Of a stretch of DNA of 64,000 bases, positions 42,501 through 54,600 are shown one piece after another (the stretch's first letter is position 1; each line of letters starts with the position of its first letter). A program made the translations under genes and the position numbers. Origin of the DNA: Phaeoceros laevis (lineage: Eukaryota > Anthocerotophyta > Anthocerotopsida > Notothyladales); assembly GCA_049999765.1 (NCBI GenBank), contig JBNGIQ010009367.1:1-64000 (forward strand). Direction: 5' to 3'. The notes beneath the pieces are model-generated. The model saw only the letters and a program-made list of their open reading frames with translations, was not told where the DNA came from and searched no databases.

Positions 42501-44150
42501 AGAAACTCACCCTCGGTGAAGTTACAGCTAGTCCACCATCTAATTCTGTGACTCGAATTACTCTCTTTGTTCTAGTATCATACAGATACTGGCACATGAA
42601 AACATCATCTCCACCATTGATTTGCTTGTCAAATTCTTCAGGTATCATCACCCAGCATTGCCTATGAATCGATTCAATCTGCCCCGAAAACGTTAGATCC
42701 TTTTGTCAGAAGCCAAGCACAGTATAACTCACAGAACTAAGTGTGGCGAGCTCACGAGTCACAGAAAACTTGAACACAGGCTTGCCGGTACGAGCAGAAT
42801 CTGAAACCTCGTAGGGTGTGCAAATACGGTAAGAAACACAAATAAACTACATACACCATTGGTGTCGAAGTGGTTGGACAGGAAAACCTCCCGGCTGCCG
42901 TGGTTCGGTTGCCTTCCCAATTCTGTTTCTTCAGGGATGATAAACCATTGGCCCCTAAACTGAATATCCCCATCACTTCTTCTCCAAATTCTACATGAAA
43001 ATTGACAACAATCAGAGACCTGCCTACTTCCTTATTTGCGGACAAGAAGCTCCAAACTCAGAAGAGACCACATTTTATCACAAACAATTCAGACCTACTT
43101 GCGGATGCGAGCAGCCCACAGTTCGCTGCACAGCAGTCGCTCCCGTGCAGTCCGCCGTCGACCAGCAGGCCTCCCAGCCCTTCTTGGCCCTTTTGGACTA
43201 TTAGCATCCTGGCTACAATCTGGACAGAACCAATCTCCCTCGGGAACTTCCTCTAGCGGTGGGTCTAGACAAGAAAGATGAAACCCCCCCAAACAGCCGT
43301 CGCACTCAAGCTTCGTATTCTTATCAACACGTGAACAAAGTCGACAGTCCTCCACCTCATCATCTGAATCTTCTTCATTGACACAATCACCCGAGCCACT
43401 CTTTCTTTTCACGTATACATCATCGCCAACGGAATAGTCGGCCCCATCAAATTCTACTGACTGCAGAAACTTGATCCCCTTGTTGTACGGGTAAAACGTC
43501 TTCTTCGAGCTGTTCACCACGAGATCTTCGCTATTTTCACTTTCCCTGGCCTTGGCCTGCTTGACATACTCAGGCTTCTCCACGGTGCTTTTCCTCTTCC
43601 TCAGCTCAAAGCCCCTCGCACCTCTACGTCCCCCGAGGTCATATTCAGGTATGCTCCTCGGACTTTGGGCACTTTCAGGCTCTGCCACGTCGTAGTTACT
43701 TGCAATTTCGTTGTCCTCCATCACGCCCTCGTTTTCTTCCTCCATCTCCGGACTGCTCGAGTTCCGGTCGGAAGAACTCTCCTTCTCTGAGGAAGATCCC
43801 CCTTCTGCATTCTTCTTCTTGGGAGAAATGTCCACATTCTTGGAGGACCTGACAGCAAAATTCTTCCTTCCCTGGTTTACGGCTTTCACCCGCGCTCCAG
43901 AGTTTCTAGCAGCCACGCCAGCATCAATTTGGTGCTCAGGGGCCACAGGCCTGCCTCCCAGACGAGTGAGCTTCCTCTTCAGACTGCAGGATATACCCCC
44001 ACTGTCCTCAAATGTGAGCTTCTTGCCAGTTAGAGTCTCGTGCAGCTCATTCGCGGGAGCCGAGACACTGGAAACGGAGGTGGGGGGCGTTGTCATAGGA
44101 GACTGCCCCCGCTCCGGTGCAGATGCAGCCAGCAACTTCTTGGAAGGCAT
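39573..44150 (-). CDS. ORC1: Origin recognition complex subunit 1 (BAH-PHD-AAA+-WH), catalytic residues missing
   Basis: About 15 exons join in phase (roughly 930 residues). Exon 1 (44150-43099) gives a basic N-terminus and the PHD finger (CRLC ... CDGC, HLSC, CPDC). Exons 2 and 3 (42990-42855, 42678-42511) give the BAH domain (WFIIPEETELGRQPN, CWVMIPEEFD). Then follow Lys-rich exons, the AAA+ ATPase and a winged helix (STKIFLVAMVYEHD), ending DDVAYALKYDQEVPWL. This is the plant ORC1 layout; ORC1 binds origins and with CDC6 loads MCM. Walker A is intact (SGGAGTGKT). The Walker B site reads VVVVDGLDAL where the family has xxxDELD; sensor 1 reads GIGYKSDLP instead of GIANTMDLP; the arginine-finger segment reads LPEITSHTG instead of LPRISSRMG. 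RGDAKRTL (sensor 2 region) is kept. No stops or frameshifts, so it looks expressed but ATPase-defective, or a divergent paralog. It is divergent from RH18. Confidence 0.92.
40607..40660. repeat. 27-bp tandem duplication within an ORC1 intron
   Basis: Two exact copies of GCATACCAATCGAACCAGCA plus seven bases. The intron is open in frame, but splicing at GAG|GTGCAT and TTCAG|GTGAAA restores the family sequence AARE-VKRFRGDAKR. Confidence 0.85.
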
Positions 44151-45663
44151 CCCAGAATTACCGGACGCAGAAAGTGAAGAAATGCAATCTCAGTACGCCA
44201 TTGCCTGCCCTTCCCAGTTTCCAATTTGCTCTAATCAGGTCAAGAACCAGCTGAGACGAAGCCGAGAACAAATTTCTCCTCCAGGATTGTCGGTGGCCAA
44301 GAGAAGACACAATTAAACATGCAACGGGCCAGGGCGACTGTCGAGCTGAATTCCCGTCACTCCACCGCCGCTAAGGAGGCTCTTCAGACTGTCACACGGT
44401 ACACACTAGAATGTCAAGAGCACAGAGCAGCTGAAACAGCAGTACCAGCAGAATTACGCTACACGAATTGGGAAAGAACGGAATGGTGGCGTCGAACAAC
44501 ACGAGGGACAGTAAAGCCGCAAGAAAGAGGCCGCTGGCCATGCTTGCTAAATGCGGCTCTAACCTAAGCTGAACGCTTAACGGAAGATTTAGAGGCTGGC
44601 CACAGCCTGTTCGCTGTCAGCCGCGTAGCTGTTCTGTCTTCGACCGTGACGTAGCGTGCCTGTCGTTGCTGTGCTCCTGGCCCTTCTGGTGCGGAGAAGG
44701 AGCGTTGATCAGCAGGGAAGTACGTGCCTTGGCCGCTGGCTGTGTCCTTCTAGACACGGGAGCAAGCGTTACGGCCGTGAAATCACACCGGCTAGATGAA
44801 TGCCATCCACAGCCACCATAAATTCGTCTTAGCTGCACTCATTTAGACGTACATCATGACAGAATTCGAAGGACAAATGTTGCCAGAACACTCCTTGCTC
44901 ATCCAAAGTATTCGCAGGGGACATGGTGAAGTGCGCACAAACACGAGTCATAGCTGTACAACATTCAGTCACCGCCGCAAGACACGGGAGGAAAGAGTAC
45001 TCGGAATGCTTGCAACCGCATCAGGACTGAGATGGTCTGTCCAACCTTCCGCTACTTGAGGCAGCGGGTGCATTCTGCGCTGCTTTCGAGGCAGATGCAG
45101 CGCTAGGAATTTCGTAGACTCGTTCTCTCTTAAGGATCTCAGACACAATCCAGTGCTTCCGCTTACTTAAAGGTCTCGAGGAACTGATCCGGACCTGGGA
45201 CGCAAAACAAGGATCTTAAAATTGAAGACTGGATGCTAAATGCAGCAGAAATGCTGCAAGCAACAATTCCCATCCTCACAAGCTCCATTCACATACACAG
45301 CAATTTACGGTCAAAAGCCCAAAACCTGATCCCCAATGTTGCAGGAGTTTTCCTCGTCGTGAGCCATGAACTTGCTGGTCCTCCTCATAACTTTCCGGTA
45401 AAGAGGGTGCTCTGTTAGCCGCTCCACTGCTACTACCACTGACTTTTGCATTTTGTTGGAGATCACTCTCCCTACCGCCGACTTCATGGCTGAAGCTGGG
45501 CTGATCCTCCCGCAACAAACTTCACACAGTATCAGACAAACGTTCCAGGGGTTTAGGACTTAGGACTTAGGGCTCGTTCCATTTCAAAGCAGATGACTTC
45601 CGAAGGAATGTGTTTGCCTGACTATCGTTGATCGGACGCGAACTTCGAACGAGGAGGGATGAG
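44151..45663. other. Divergent promoter region between ORC1 and RH18
   Basis: About 1.5 kb between two outward-facing starts. Short frames show no domains. It presumably holds both promoters and 5'UTRs. Confidence 0.5.
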
Positions 45664-48388
45664 ATGAATTCATCATGCCACTCTCTCTTCAGGAATTTGG
45701 AGCCCAAGTTGTCACAGGAGACCGTTGATGTTCTCGAAAGCCAGGGTTTCGTGAATGCAACCCCGGTCCAAGCTGCTACCATTCCTCTTCTATGCAGCTA
45801 CAAAGATGTAGCTGTGGATGCTGCCACCGGGTCTGGAAAGACTCTTGCTTTCCTGGTGCCTCTGGTTGAGATCCTCCGTCGCCTCTCCAAGCCAAGCTTG
45901 CACGAGGTTGTCCAGTCTGCCTCCACCTTTATCAGAAATTCAGGGCTGCAGGCATGCTAAAGTAGTGTCACTTTTTCTCTGAGCTTCTGATGTGTTGTTG
46001 TTTCAGGTGCGTGCTGTCATCATATCACCTACCAGGGAACTGGCATCGCAAATATTTCACGTCGCTGAGCCGTTAGTAGCAAGTCTGTCAGATATCAGGG
46101 CTTGTTTGCTGGTAGGAGGGACAGAAGTAGCAGCAGACCTGAAAAGTTTGAAGCAGGATGGTGCAAACCTGCTAATCGGCACGCCTGGTCGTTTGCATGA
46201 TATCATTGAACGCTCATCGCTTTTGGATTTTCGGCAGCTTGAGGTATTTCAATACTTGAATTTGACATGAGTCTTGGCTGCAGCTCGCTTCTATTTATTG
46301 ACTGGTCGATCCTTTTTGTTCAGGTATTAATACTTGATGAAGCCGACAGGCTTCTGGACATGGGTTTCCAACGGCAAGTAACGGGAATCATCAGCGTCCT
46401 ACCAAAACAGCGGAGAACCGGCCTCTTTTCTGCCACTCAGACCCGGGAGGTTCAGGAACTTGCCAAGGCAGGGCTGCGGAATCCAGTGCGTGTGGAGGTG
46501 AAAACTGAAGCTAGGTCAGATCGTGCTGCTGAAAAGCCTTCAAAGACACCTTCGGGCCTAAGCATTCAGGTATACCTTTGAGACGTTTGTGACATATTTA
46601 AGAAACCCTGGACAGACAGCCTTTGTTCATCATGTTTCATCCACAGGTCGTCTGTGCAGTACTTGACATGTGAAGCTGATGAGAAACCATCACAGTTATT
46701 ACGATTTGTCCGAGAACATGCAACCAGCAAAATGATAGTGTATATTTCTCAACTCGCAACATTTTTTAGATTGATTTGAACCTGGAATGATGTTACAGTC
46801 CCCGCTTCAGAGAATAAAATTCCTTCACTCTTGTAACAGGTACTTTATGACCTGCAATGCTGTTGATTATTGGGGCACCGTTTTATGTCAAGCTGGGCTC
46901 CTTAGCGACATCCCTGCCGTATTTCTCCATGGAAAAATGAAGCAGGTAGCCTGAGAATTTGAATGCATGAATCTGCTCGTACTGCCTAGTTTGTAGCTCT
47001 TTCAATAATTACATTCTGATGTACTCTTATCTTTTGCAGTCTGTGCGTGAGAAAGCACTGGCAAGATTTACGTCAATGCCAAGTGGCCTTCTATGTTGTA
47101 CAGATGTTGCTGCTAGAGGACTTGATATACCTGGAGTTGATTGGATAGTACAGGTAAAGCACATTTTTTACGTTGGTAATGCCCTGCTTCTTCTCAGGAT
47201 ATGTTGTGCCAATTTCTGATACAGGGCTGTCTTTGCAGTACGATCCGCCGCAGGATCCAAACGTATTTGTGCATAGAGTGGGTCGCACAGCACGAATGGG
47301 ACGCACAGGGAATGCGATTTGCTTCCTTCTTCCCAAGGTGAGCTCCTGGTTGGAGTTCAACTTTTTTGTTGCTGCTCAAAGGGTGTGCATCTGGGCTGAT
47401 CTTGTCAAGTGAGCAGGAAGATTCCTATGTTGAGTTTTTGCGGCTGCGGAGCATACCTATTGATGAGAAGGTCAAGTACAGTGACGCAGTGGATGTTGTC
47501 CCGCAGGTCAGCCTTCATCAGTAGGAAGTGCGTTGCAAAGCCAGCCCAGCTTTTGGGCTGTTTCACTCTTAAATTGCGAAAGCAGCAGTCAGATTTTAGT
47601 TCAGATTATGAGTGAGATTGTGTGTCTGGTCCTGGATGCAGTTACGTGCAGCTGCAAAATCAGATCGAGATATCATGGACAAAGGGCTGAAGGCTTTTGT
47701 ATCATATGTTCGTGCTTACAAAGAACATCAATGCAGCTTCATATTCAGGTATGCCATTAGTGTACTTAGATTCGTGCCCGAGATTGAAGGTCCCGAAACC
47801 GTGCTTGATTGTTATGCTTGACAGGTGGAAGGAATTAGAGCTGGGAAAGGTTGGGATGGGTTATGGCTTGTTACAACTTCCATCGATGCCGGAACTGAAG
47901 AGAGGAGTTCTTACATCTGATTACTTTGTGCCAATCAAGGTTGATCTGGCATCAATACCCTACAAGTAGGTATTCCGCTGCCAATATGTCTCGAGTGATT
48001 TCAGCTGGTGTAGGCAGTTGTAGTTAGAGATTAAGTGTCATGGCATGGTTCATGCAGGGATAAAGCCCGTGAGAGGCAAAGACTGAAGATGGCTGGTATC
48101 AAGCGTTTAGAGAAAGCAGCAGCTCGGAAAAATACAAGCTCCTTAAAGGATAAACGTGATGACAAGCACAAGGAGAAAAAGCCAACTAAGCGCATGAGGG
48201 ATGCGAGGAAAGTGCAAGAAGGGGATGAAATGGAGAAAGACTACAGACTCTTGAAGAAGCTAAAGAAGGGAGTCATTAATGAGGAAGAGTTTGGCAGAGC
48301 TGTAGGGGGTGATGAGTTTGACGACAACGGTCAAGCTGGTCGCACTGTCCACAGGAAACGCAAAAAAGATCGGGCTAATAAAGGATGA
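45664..48388 (+). CDS. RH18: DEAD-box RNA helicase, Spb4/DDX55 type (plant RH18)
   Basis: The start is ATG at 45664 ([17 protein letters not shown]); the longer open frame upstream lacks ATG. About eleven exons carry all helicase motifs: Q motif ([14 protein letters not shown]), ATGSGKT, PTRELA, TPGR, DEAD ([14 protein letters not shown]), SAT (GLFSATQT), [13 protein letters not shown] and [13 protein letters not shown]. The family-specific C-terminus follows ([13 protein letters not shown], then [12 protein letters not shown] and a Lys-rich tail with [10 protein letters not shown]). This is the Spb4/DDX55 group, which acts on pre-60S ribosomal particles in the nucleolus. Exon junctions read in phase; two need a non-first acceptor (exon 4 starts at [12 protein letters not shown]). 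No lesions. It is likely a functional ribosome biogenesis gene. Confidence 0.95.
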
Positions 48389-48935
48389 AATCGTTTCATA
48401 GTTGCGAACCGAAACAGTGCAACTCTGTTGGCTGTGGAGGATGTAGACATGAGTGAGAACTCGGTGAATCCGTTCTGTCCTGGGGCATAGAGATAGATGA
48501 GTAGCTAACTCCCTTGCACTTTTGTGCGAGCAATTGGTCACGTTTTCAAGGCAGGGTTCTGTCAAGCCCACGCTGCCGGCCATGCAATGATCTGGCGGCC
48601 AGGACTGTGCCGACGGTGGTTCGGTGAACCGAAGCTGGGTGCAGGATTGAAACTCGAAACACTAAACAACCACCTTCGCCACACGGAAAACGTTGTGTCG
48701 CTCACCTGTGGCGTATTTTCCTTGAGCTCATGACCACCACCAGATGTATCTCGGTTTTTCACTTCCGTCGGATCGCAACTGATGGCGATCTGGCTCTTGG
48801 TATAGCGTTGTCTCGGTAGTACGCTGCCTTGGTGCGGGGCAGGGAACGTCTGAAAGGCTGCTTTTTCTTGGGCGGAACTCACATTCCCCTCTCAGCTCCA
48901 ACTAGATCTCTCGGTTTTCTGCCAGAGGCAACAAG
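48389..48935. other. Spacer between RH18 and ACLA
   Basis: About 550 bp holding the RH18 3'UTR and the ACLA promoter/5'UTR. No gene seen. Confidence 0.5.
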
Positions 48936-51466
48936 ATGGCAAGGAAGAAGATCAGGGAGTACGACTCGAAGCGCATCTTGAGGGAGCAGCTCAAGCGCCT
49001 CGCAAACTTCAGTCTGGGAGTGAAATCCGCTCAGGTGCGGTTGGTGCTCGAGGCATGCGAAGCCCGTTAACTTCTGGCCAGTCAGTGTGACGTTCATGTT
49101 CATGCTTCTGCGATCTTAGCTCTCGACACATTGCCTCTGTTGTGTAAGCGAGGTCGGTTAAGAATACTGTGGCAAGGTACTCAGAGGTCGAGTTTTCTGT
49201 TGCGACAGGTCACTCAAGGCACCAATTTTCTGGAACTGGCCGACAAGGAGCCATGGCTGAATTCCACCAGGCTGGTTGTCAAGCCAGACATGCTTTTTGG
49301 AAAGCGAGGAAAGAGCGGCCTGGTGAGCTGTTGTTTCTCTTTCTGCCAAACGGGTCTGTAGCTTCAATGATTGGCAGGGCATGAGGCCAGAACAGGGAAT
49401 CGGACCCTTTCGCTGACCTTCAATTGTCTGTGCAGGTTGCTTTGAACTTGGATTTAGCTGGAGTGGAAAATTTTGTCAAGGAGAGGCTGGGAAAGGAGGT
49501 ACCTGGTATTACAAAACCGGTGTCTGGCGAGAACTTTCAATGAATGTAGCGATTTAACATGCTTCTTGCATATCGTTTGTCATATAGGTCGAAATGGGTG
49601 GGTCCAAGGGTCCCATAACCACGTTCATTGTGGAACCTTTTGTACCTCATGAGGACGAATATTACATCTCGTTTACCTCAGACCGCCTTGGTGCAGAGAT
49701 CAGCTTCTCTGAGTGTGGGGGTATTGAGATCGAAGACAACTGGGACAAGGTCTGTATCTTGGAGGTCCATGTCGTGCTGTTGTGGAACATGTTTTCTCGC
49801 TGCAGGGTTTGTAACCCCCTGTGTACTCTGGTTCTTTTTTTGTGTCCGAAGGTTAAAACTGTGTTCGTGCCAACAGAGCACCCCTTGACTACAGAGCTTT
49901 GTGCTCCACTGATTGCTACGCTTCCGCTGGAGGTAACTATTTGTGCATAGCTCGTTTGACATCAGCTGAGAACTGAGTCGAGGATAACAAGGCAAACAGG
50001 AAAACATGTTGCTACTTTTCAGCCATTTAAAATCTAAAGGGAACCTGAGCAATTACTGCAGACCTGATCTTTTTTTCTTTCTGGCAGATTCGTGCTGTCA
50101 TTGAGAACTTCATCAAATCTGTCTTCCATGTGTTCATTGGTACTCTCTCATTGCTAAGCATCTGACCTAGGAAATGTCGTCATTTTGATCAAGACAGCTT
50201 GGAGCTCTGAACTGTTTAAGAAGGCTGGCTTGCTTCCTGTGGCTGCAGATGTGGATTTCACCTTAATAGAAATGAATCCCTTTACGTTGGTCAACGGGCA
50301 ACCCTACCCACTTGATATGCGTGGAGAACTTGATGACACTGCTGCATTTAAGAACTACCAGAAGTAATCCTCCTATTTATGCCGGGATTGTTAGTGGTTG
50401 TGTAACCGGCTCCATTGTCCGGGTAACTTCAAGAAACTGATGTCTGTTGCCCGCATGCAGATGGGGGAATGTGGATTTCCCTTTACCGTTCGGACGGACC
50501 ATGACTGCAGCTGAAGAAAAGATCCATAAGATGGATGAGAAGGCACAGTCACCTGCCCTTTTCGTCCTGTGTTGAACAGCTTCATGTGGAAACCTGTTCC
50601 ATGCATCTAATGACTTGTCTCTACAGACTGGTGCGTCTCTGAAGCTTACTATACTGAATCCAAAGGGGCGCATTTGGACCATGGTCGCAGGAGGCGGTGC
50701 GAGTGTCATCTATGCAGATACCGTAAGAAACTGTCATCGAATTGTAGATGTCTTCCAGTTGGTGCTCCTTGCCAATCCCTCTGTTGTGCCTGCAGGTTGG
50801 AGATCTAGGCTATGCACATGAGCTTGGCAACTATGCAGAGTACAGTGGGGCTCCAAATGAGGAAGAGACTCTTCAGTACGCACGAGCTTTGATCGATGTA
50901 AGGAGTAATGCCGTCTGTGTTTAGTGACATCTTCCTTGTATTAACATGAAATGCGATATATAGTGTCTTACTACTATTTTGGCAGTGCGCCACGGCTCAT
51001 CCAGATGGCAGGAAGAGAGCGCTTCTTATAGGGGGAGGAATAGCCAACTTCACAGATGTTGCGGCTACATTTAGTGGCATCATTCGAGCCCTAAGGGAAA
51101 AGGTATGTTTGACAACAGTTAGTCATTCTCTTCGTGCAAGTTTTTGAAGTTCAAGCTCACCAGCCGACGAAACTCGCAGGAAAGTCAACTGAAAGCAGCT
51201 AAGGTCCACATCTACGTACGACGAGGTGGTCCGAACTATCAAAAAGGATTGCAGAAAATGAGGGTACTTGGTCAGGAGATAGGTCTCCCAATTGAGGTAC
51301 TCACTACTTGCAGTTGATGCTGCATTTAATCAGGCTTGCGTGGGCCCGTCTGCAGGTCCAGAGCATGATTATGCTGATTGTGCGGTGATTTCAGGTCTAC
51401 GGGCCAGAGGCGAGTATGACCGGCATTTGTAAGCAAGCCATTGACTACGTTGAGGTAGCTGCCTGA
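48936..51466 (+). CDS. ACLA: ATP-citrate lyase alpha subunit (citryl-CoA synthetase-like N-terminal half)
   Basis: About a dozen exons. It starts [15 protein letters not shown], as in all plant ACLA, and continues [137 protein letters not shown] and [14 protein letters not shown], ending VEVAA. The ATP-grasp and citrate-binding regions are complete. Plant ATP-citrate lyase is a heteromer of ACLA and ACLB that makes cytosolic acetyl-CoA from citrate. One intron (50543-50626) seems to start GC rather than GT: exon sequence ...HKMDEK joins TGASLKLT only if AAG|GCACAG is the donor. It is convergent with SAC3B. No frame damage. Confidence 0.96.
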
Positions 51467-51666
51467 TCTAGCCTGATCACTACAAAGGTGCAATATATTA
51501 ACCTAGGCGCAAATTGAAGTTTCCACATATTGATGGAATTCGCTCGCAGAACAATGGTTTGACACTTCTTTCTCCTCTTCGAGGAACATCATAACTGCAG
51601 AGATAACAGTATCTCGAATGTTTCAGCACATGCAATATCAACTGTTCCAGTCTCATCTGAATCTCA
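51467..51666. other. Short spacer between convergent ACLA and SAC3B
   Basis: 200 bp between stop codons; it holds the 3'UTRs, which may overlap. Confidence 0.6.
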
Positions 51667-54600
51667 TTAGACCGTTACCCAATTGTGTAGCCTATCAGTC
51701 TCGCTAGAAGCTATACCAAGTCCTTTCAAGCGGTTGGCCATGACAGCCTGGGCCTTTTCGCAGTTGTCAATCAGCTCTTGAAGCCTGCTGTCTGCGTCCA
51801 CATTACTAGCCCATCCAGGGGTGGTGCTCCCCGCCAAAGCAACTTCGAAGGGTCCGTCCGATGCCAAAATGGACGACCTCAAGCTCCTTTCTATCTCAGA
51901 CTGCCTCTCTGCAGTATCCTTCACCTCGAAATCGAATTGAGGGCCCTCGAGTATATGTTGCATGCTGTGGTGACTATCTAATCGTACACTCAGCTGATCT
52001 AGCATATCATTCACCTTTTGCTCTGCCCTTTCCACTTCTAGAACTTGGCTGTGTTCTTCCGTTGGAGTTGAGATGGGTAGCCAGGATTCTATAAGATTTG
52101 GAGCACGTGTGCAAGAAGGAAACCTTCTTTCCGCACGCTGTACAATTGGACTGGCCGCTTTCCTGCTGCTGAGGGTGTACTGCTGGACAATGTCATCTAA
52201 CCTGGGTCTCTTGTAGAAATATCCACCTGAAAAGACACTTCTCTTTGCACCCAGTTCCCCAACCTGTGCTTCTGCACTGAGACGTCGAGGGAGTACATAG
52301 ACAATCGGTGGTGGCTCACTACACAGAAGCAAAAGTCTTGAGTGAAATATCCTCCGAAAGATTTGCAACCAGAGGGGCACCACAGTGGCTCTTCCAAGGT
52401 CCAGCCAGTCAACCGTACAGCCTGTTTGTAGGATCTCATCCACCTCCCGCCTTGTGGCCAGACTGTTTTCTGAGATGCCATCGACCTGGCAGATGTAGTG
52501 CTGCAGAGTTTGTCCAATAGCCATTTTCTGCACATCTATACTTTGAAGCAAGTCGGTCTTCTTCCTTGAAGGAACAGTACTCGACTTGGAGCTCCTCCCG
52601 CCGTGACTCCACATCCCCTTCTCGGAAGCAACATGGGGAGGAAACGGAGGCAAGGCACAAAAGTCCAGGACCTGTATGATAGGCTGGACAGTGCCTGGCA
52701 GATTCCAGCCATATGTAGGCAGTTCTTGGGAGCCTGGTAAGGCAGGCTGATACTCCGGAGGTGGCCAGTGAAGAGGACTTGCTGAAGCAGCATTGCGGAT
52801 GTCCTGTGATGCCTTCCGCACAGCGCAGTTGAAAACGCTAATGCAATCCTGGGGTTCAACGGCAGTTGGTGCCAAATACGTTAGTGACTGTGATTCAATT
52901 TCCAAGTGCTCCAGCACAAGGTCCCGCACATGTAAGGAGCGCAAATTAGGCTGCTTCGGTGCCTGTTCTGCCAGCCAGCTCAAAGACTCTTGCAAAGATT
53001 TGTCGTCCAAGAAAACATTGGAGAGCTTTCCTTCTGGGTTTGGGCTTTCCCCAATAAAAACAATGGATGAAGATCTAACCCTGTTAGCATCAAAGGTTCG
53101 GAGGTGCAAGGCAAGTGCTAGCTGCTCTTCAGCAGTTTGCACCCCATGAGTAATTCCATCAATCCCATGAGTAATTCCATCAACATGCCTCTTCCAATTG
53201 CAGGTTTTCCAGCTCCTCGATGCTATAACAAGAAGAGGTAACTGTGATCCGGGAGCTATAGCATCCACCAAGGCATGCAATCTACGTCGTTCTGAAGTGG
53301 TATCAAAAGCCTCGGCCATAAGAAATACGACTCCAGAAGCACCATAGAGAGATTCACAACCATCCAGAGCACCTCCATTGAATGCAACATCTCTTAATAC
53401 GAAACAGAAGGATACGCCATTGATGTTCATTTCCTCCACTGCTACAGGGCTGTACTTGTTACCTTGACCTTTAGTACTGTGAGGTTTAACACTCTGTTGA
53501 TGTCCAGATGAAATTTTAGTCATCTTAGCCCACAACCAATCACCCAATACGTTGCCATGACTTCCATGAAAACTGTGTGGGCTCTCTTGTTTATCGTTTA
53601 GCCTGGTGCAAACAGCCAGCTTCCAGCATATACTTTGTGATGGAAGGTTGTTCTTGATCAGTATTGGAGCTGCGAGGGCTGGTACATCGAGGCTTGCCCA
53701 CATCTGAGTCAGCTTCTTAGAGCGATCAGAAAGCACCTGGTCAACGTTGAGCTCCACAAAGTCTAGCATGTTGTAAGTAAGCTCCATACCCGAACCCTGA
53801 AGACATTCTGCATCATGTCATCTTCATGAAATACAATCAACTTGAGGCCCCAAAACAAAACCATGTTCACTCACCTGCTTTCTCCCTAACAAAGGAGGTC
53901 CAGCTGAAAGTGAGCTGAGAGCTGCCTCCGCCCTCTCCATACGCCTCTGCTTCCACAAAAGAGAAGCTGTAGTTCTCGACTTCCACCTCCTGCATATGGA
54001 GTAGGTTTCTCAGTTGTATTGAATTGAAAAAACTTGCATCAATAATACAAGAGAAAGTCTCCAACAAACCTGAACCAGAGTCGTGCCTTCCCAGAGTAAG
54101 CTTCTTCCCTGTGCAACTCTATTCTCAGCTCCTCCTCGTGCTTCTTCCTTTCTAGAGCGATTGCAAACAACCTACGTTCCTCATCCTCTTGGGCCTTCTT
54201 TCGGGCATCCTCTTCAGCTCGTCTCTGAGCAATTTGCAGGTGGTAAAGTGCTACTTCTTCTGCTTTTCTGGCTGTAGATTCTTCAAAGCTTCTGATTGCT
54301 GCTTCTGCTGCTTTCCTTTGTAGAAGTTCTTCCTCTCTCCTTCTGACCATCGACATTTCTGATTTTTGCTCAAAACTAAGGCGTTCGTGAACAGTGACAA
54401 CTTTTGTGTCCCTTCTCTTGTGGATCGTGACATCCTCCTCATACGGCTTTCTCTTGTTCCCTACCTGATGAGCTTCGGATTGCACAGCATTCCAGCTACC
54501 AATAGAAGTGGGCCCGTTTGGACTACCAACAATGTTGGCACTCATCCAGGTTGTCAGAGAAGGAGACTCGCCTAGACTAGAAGCGGATCCAGTCTCAAGC

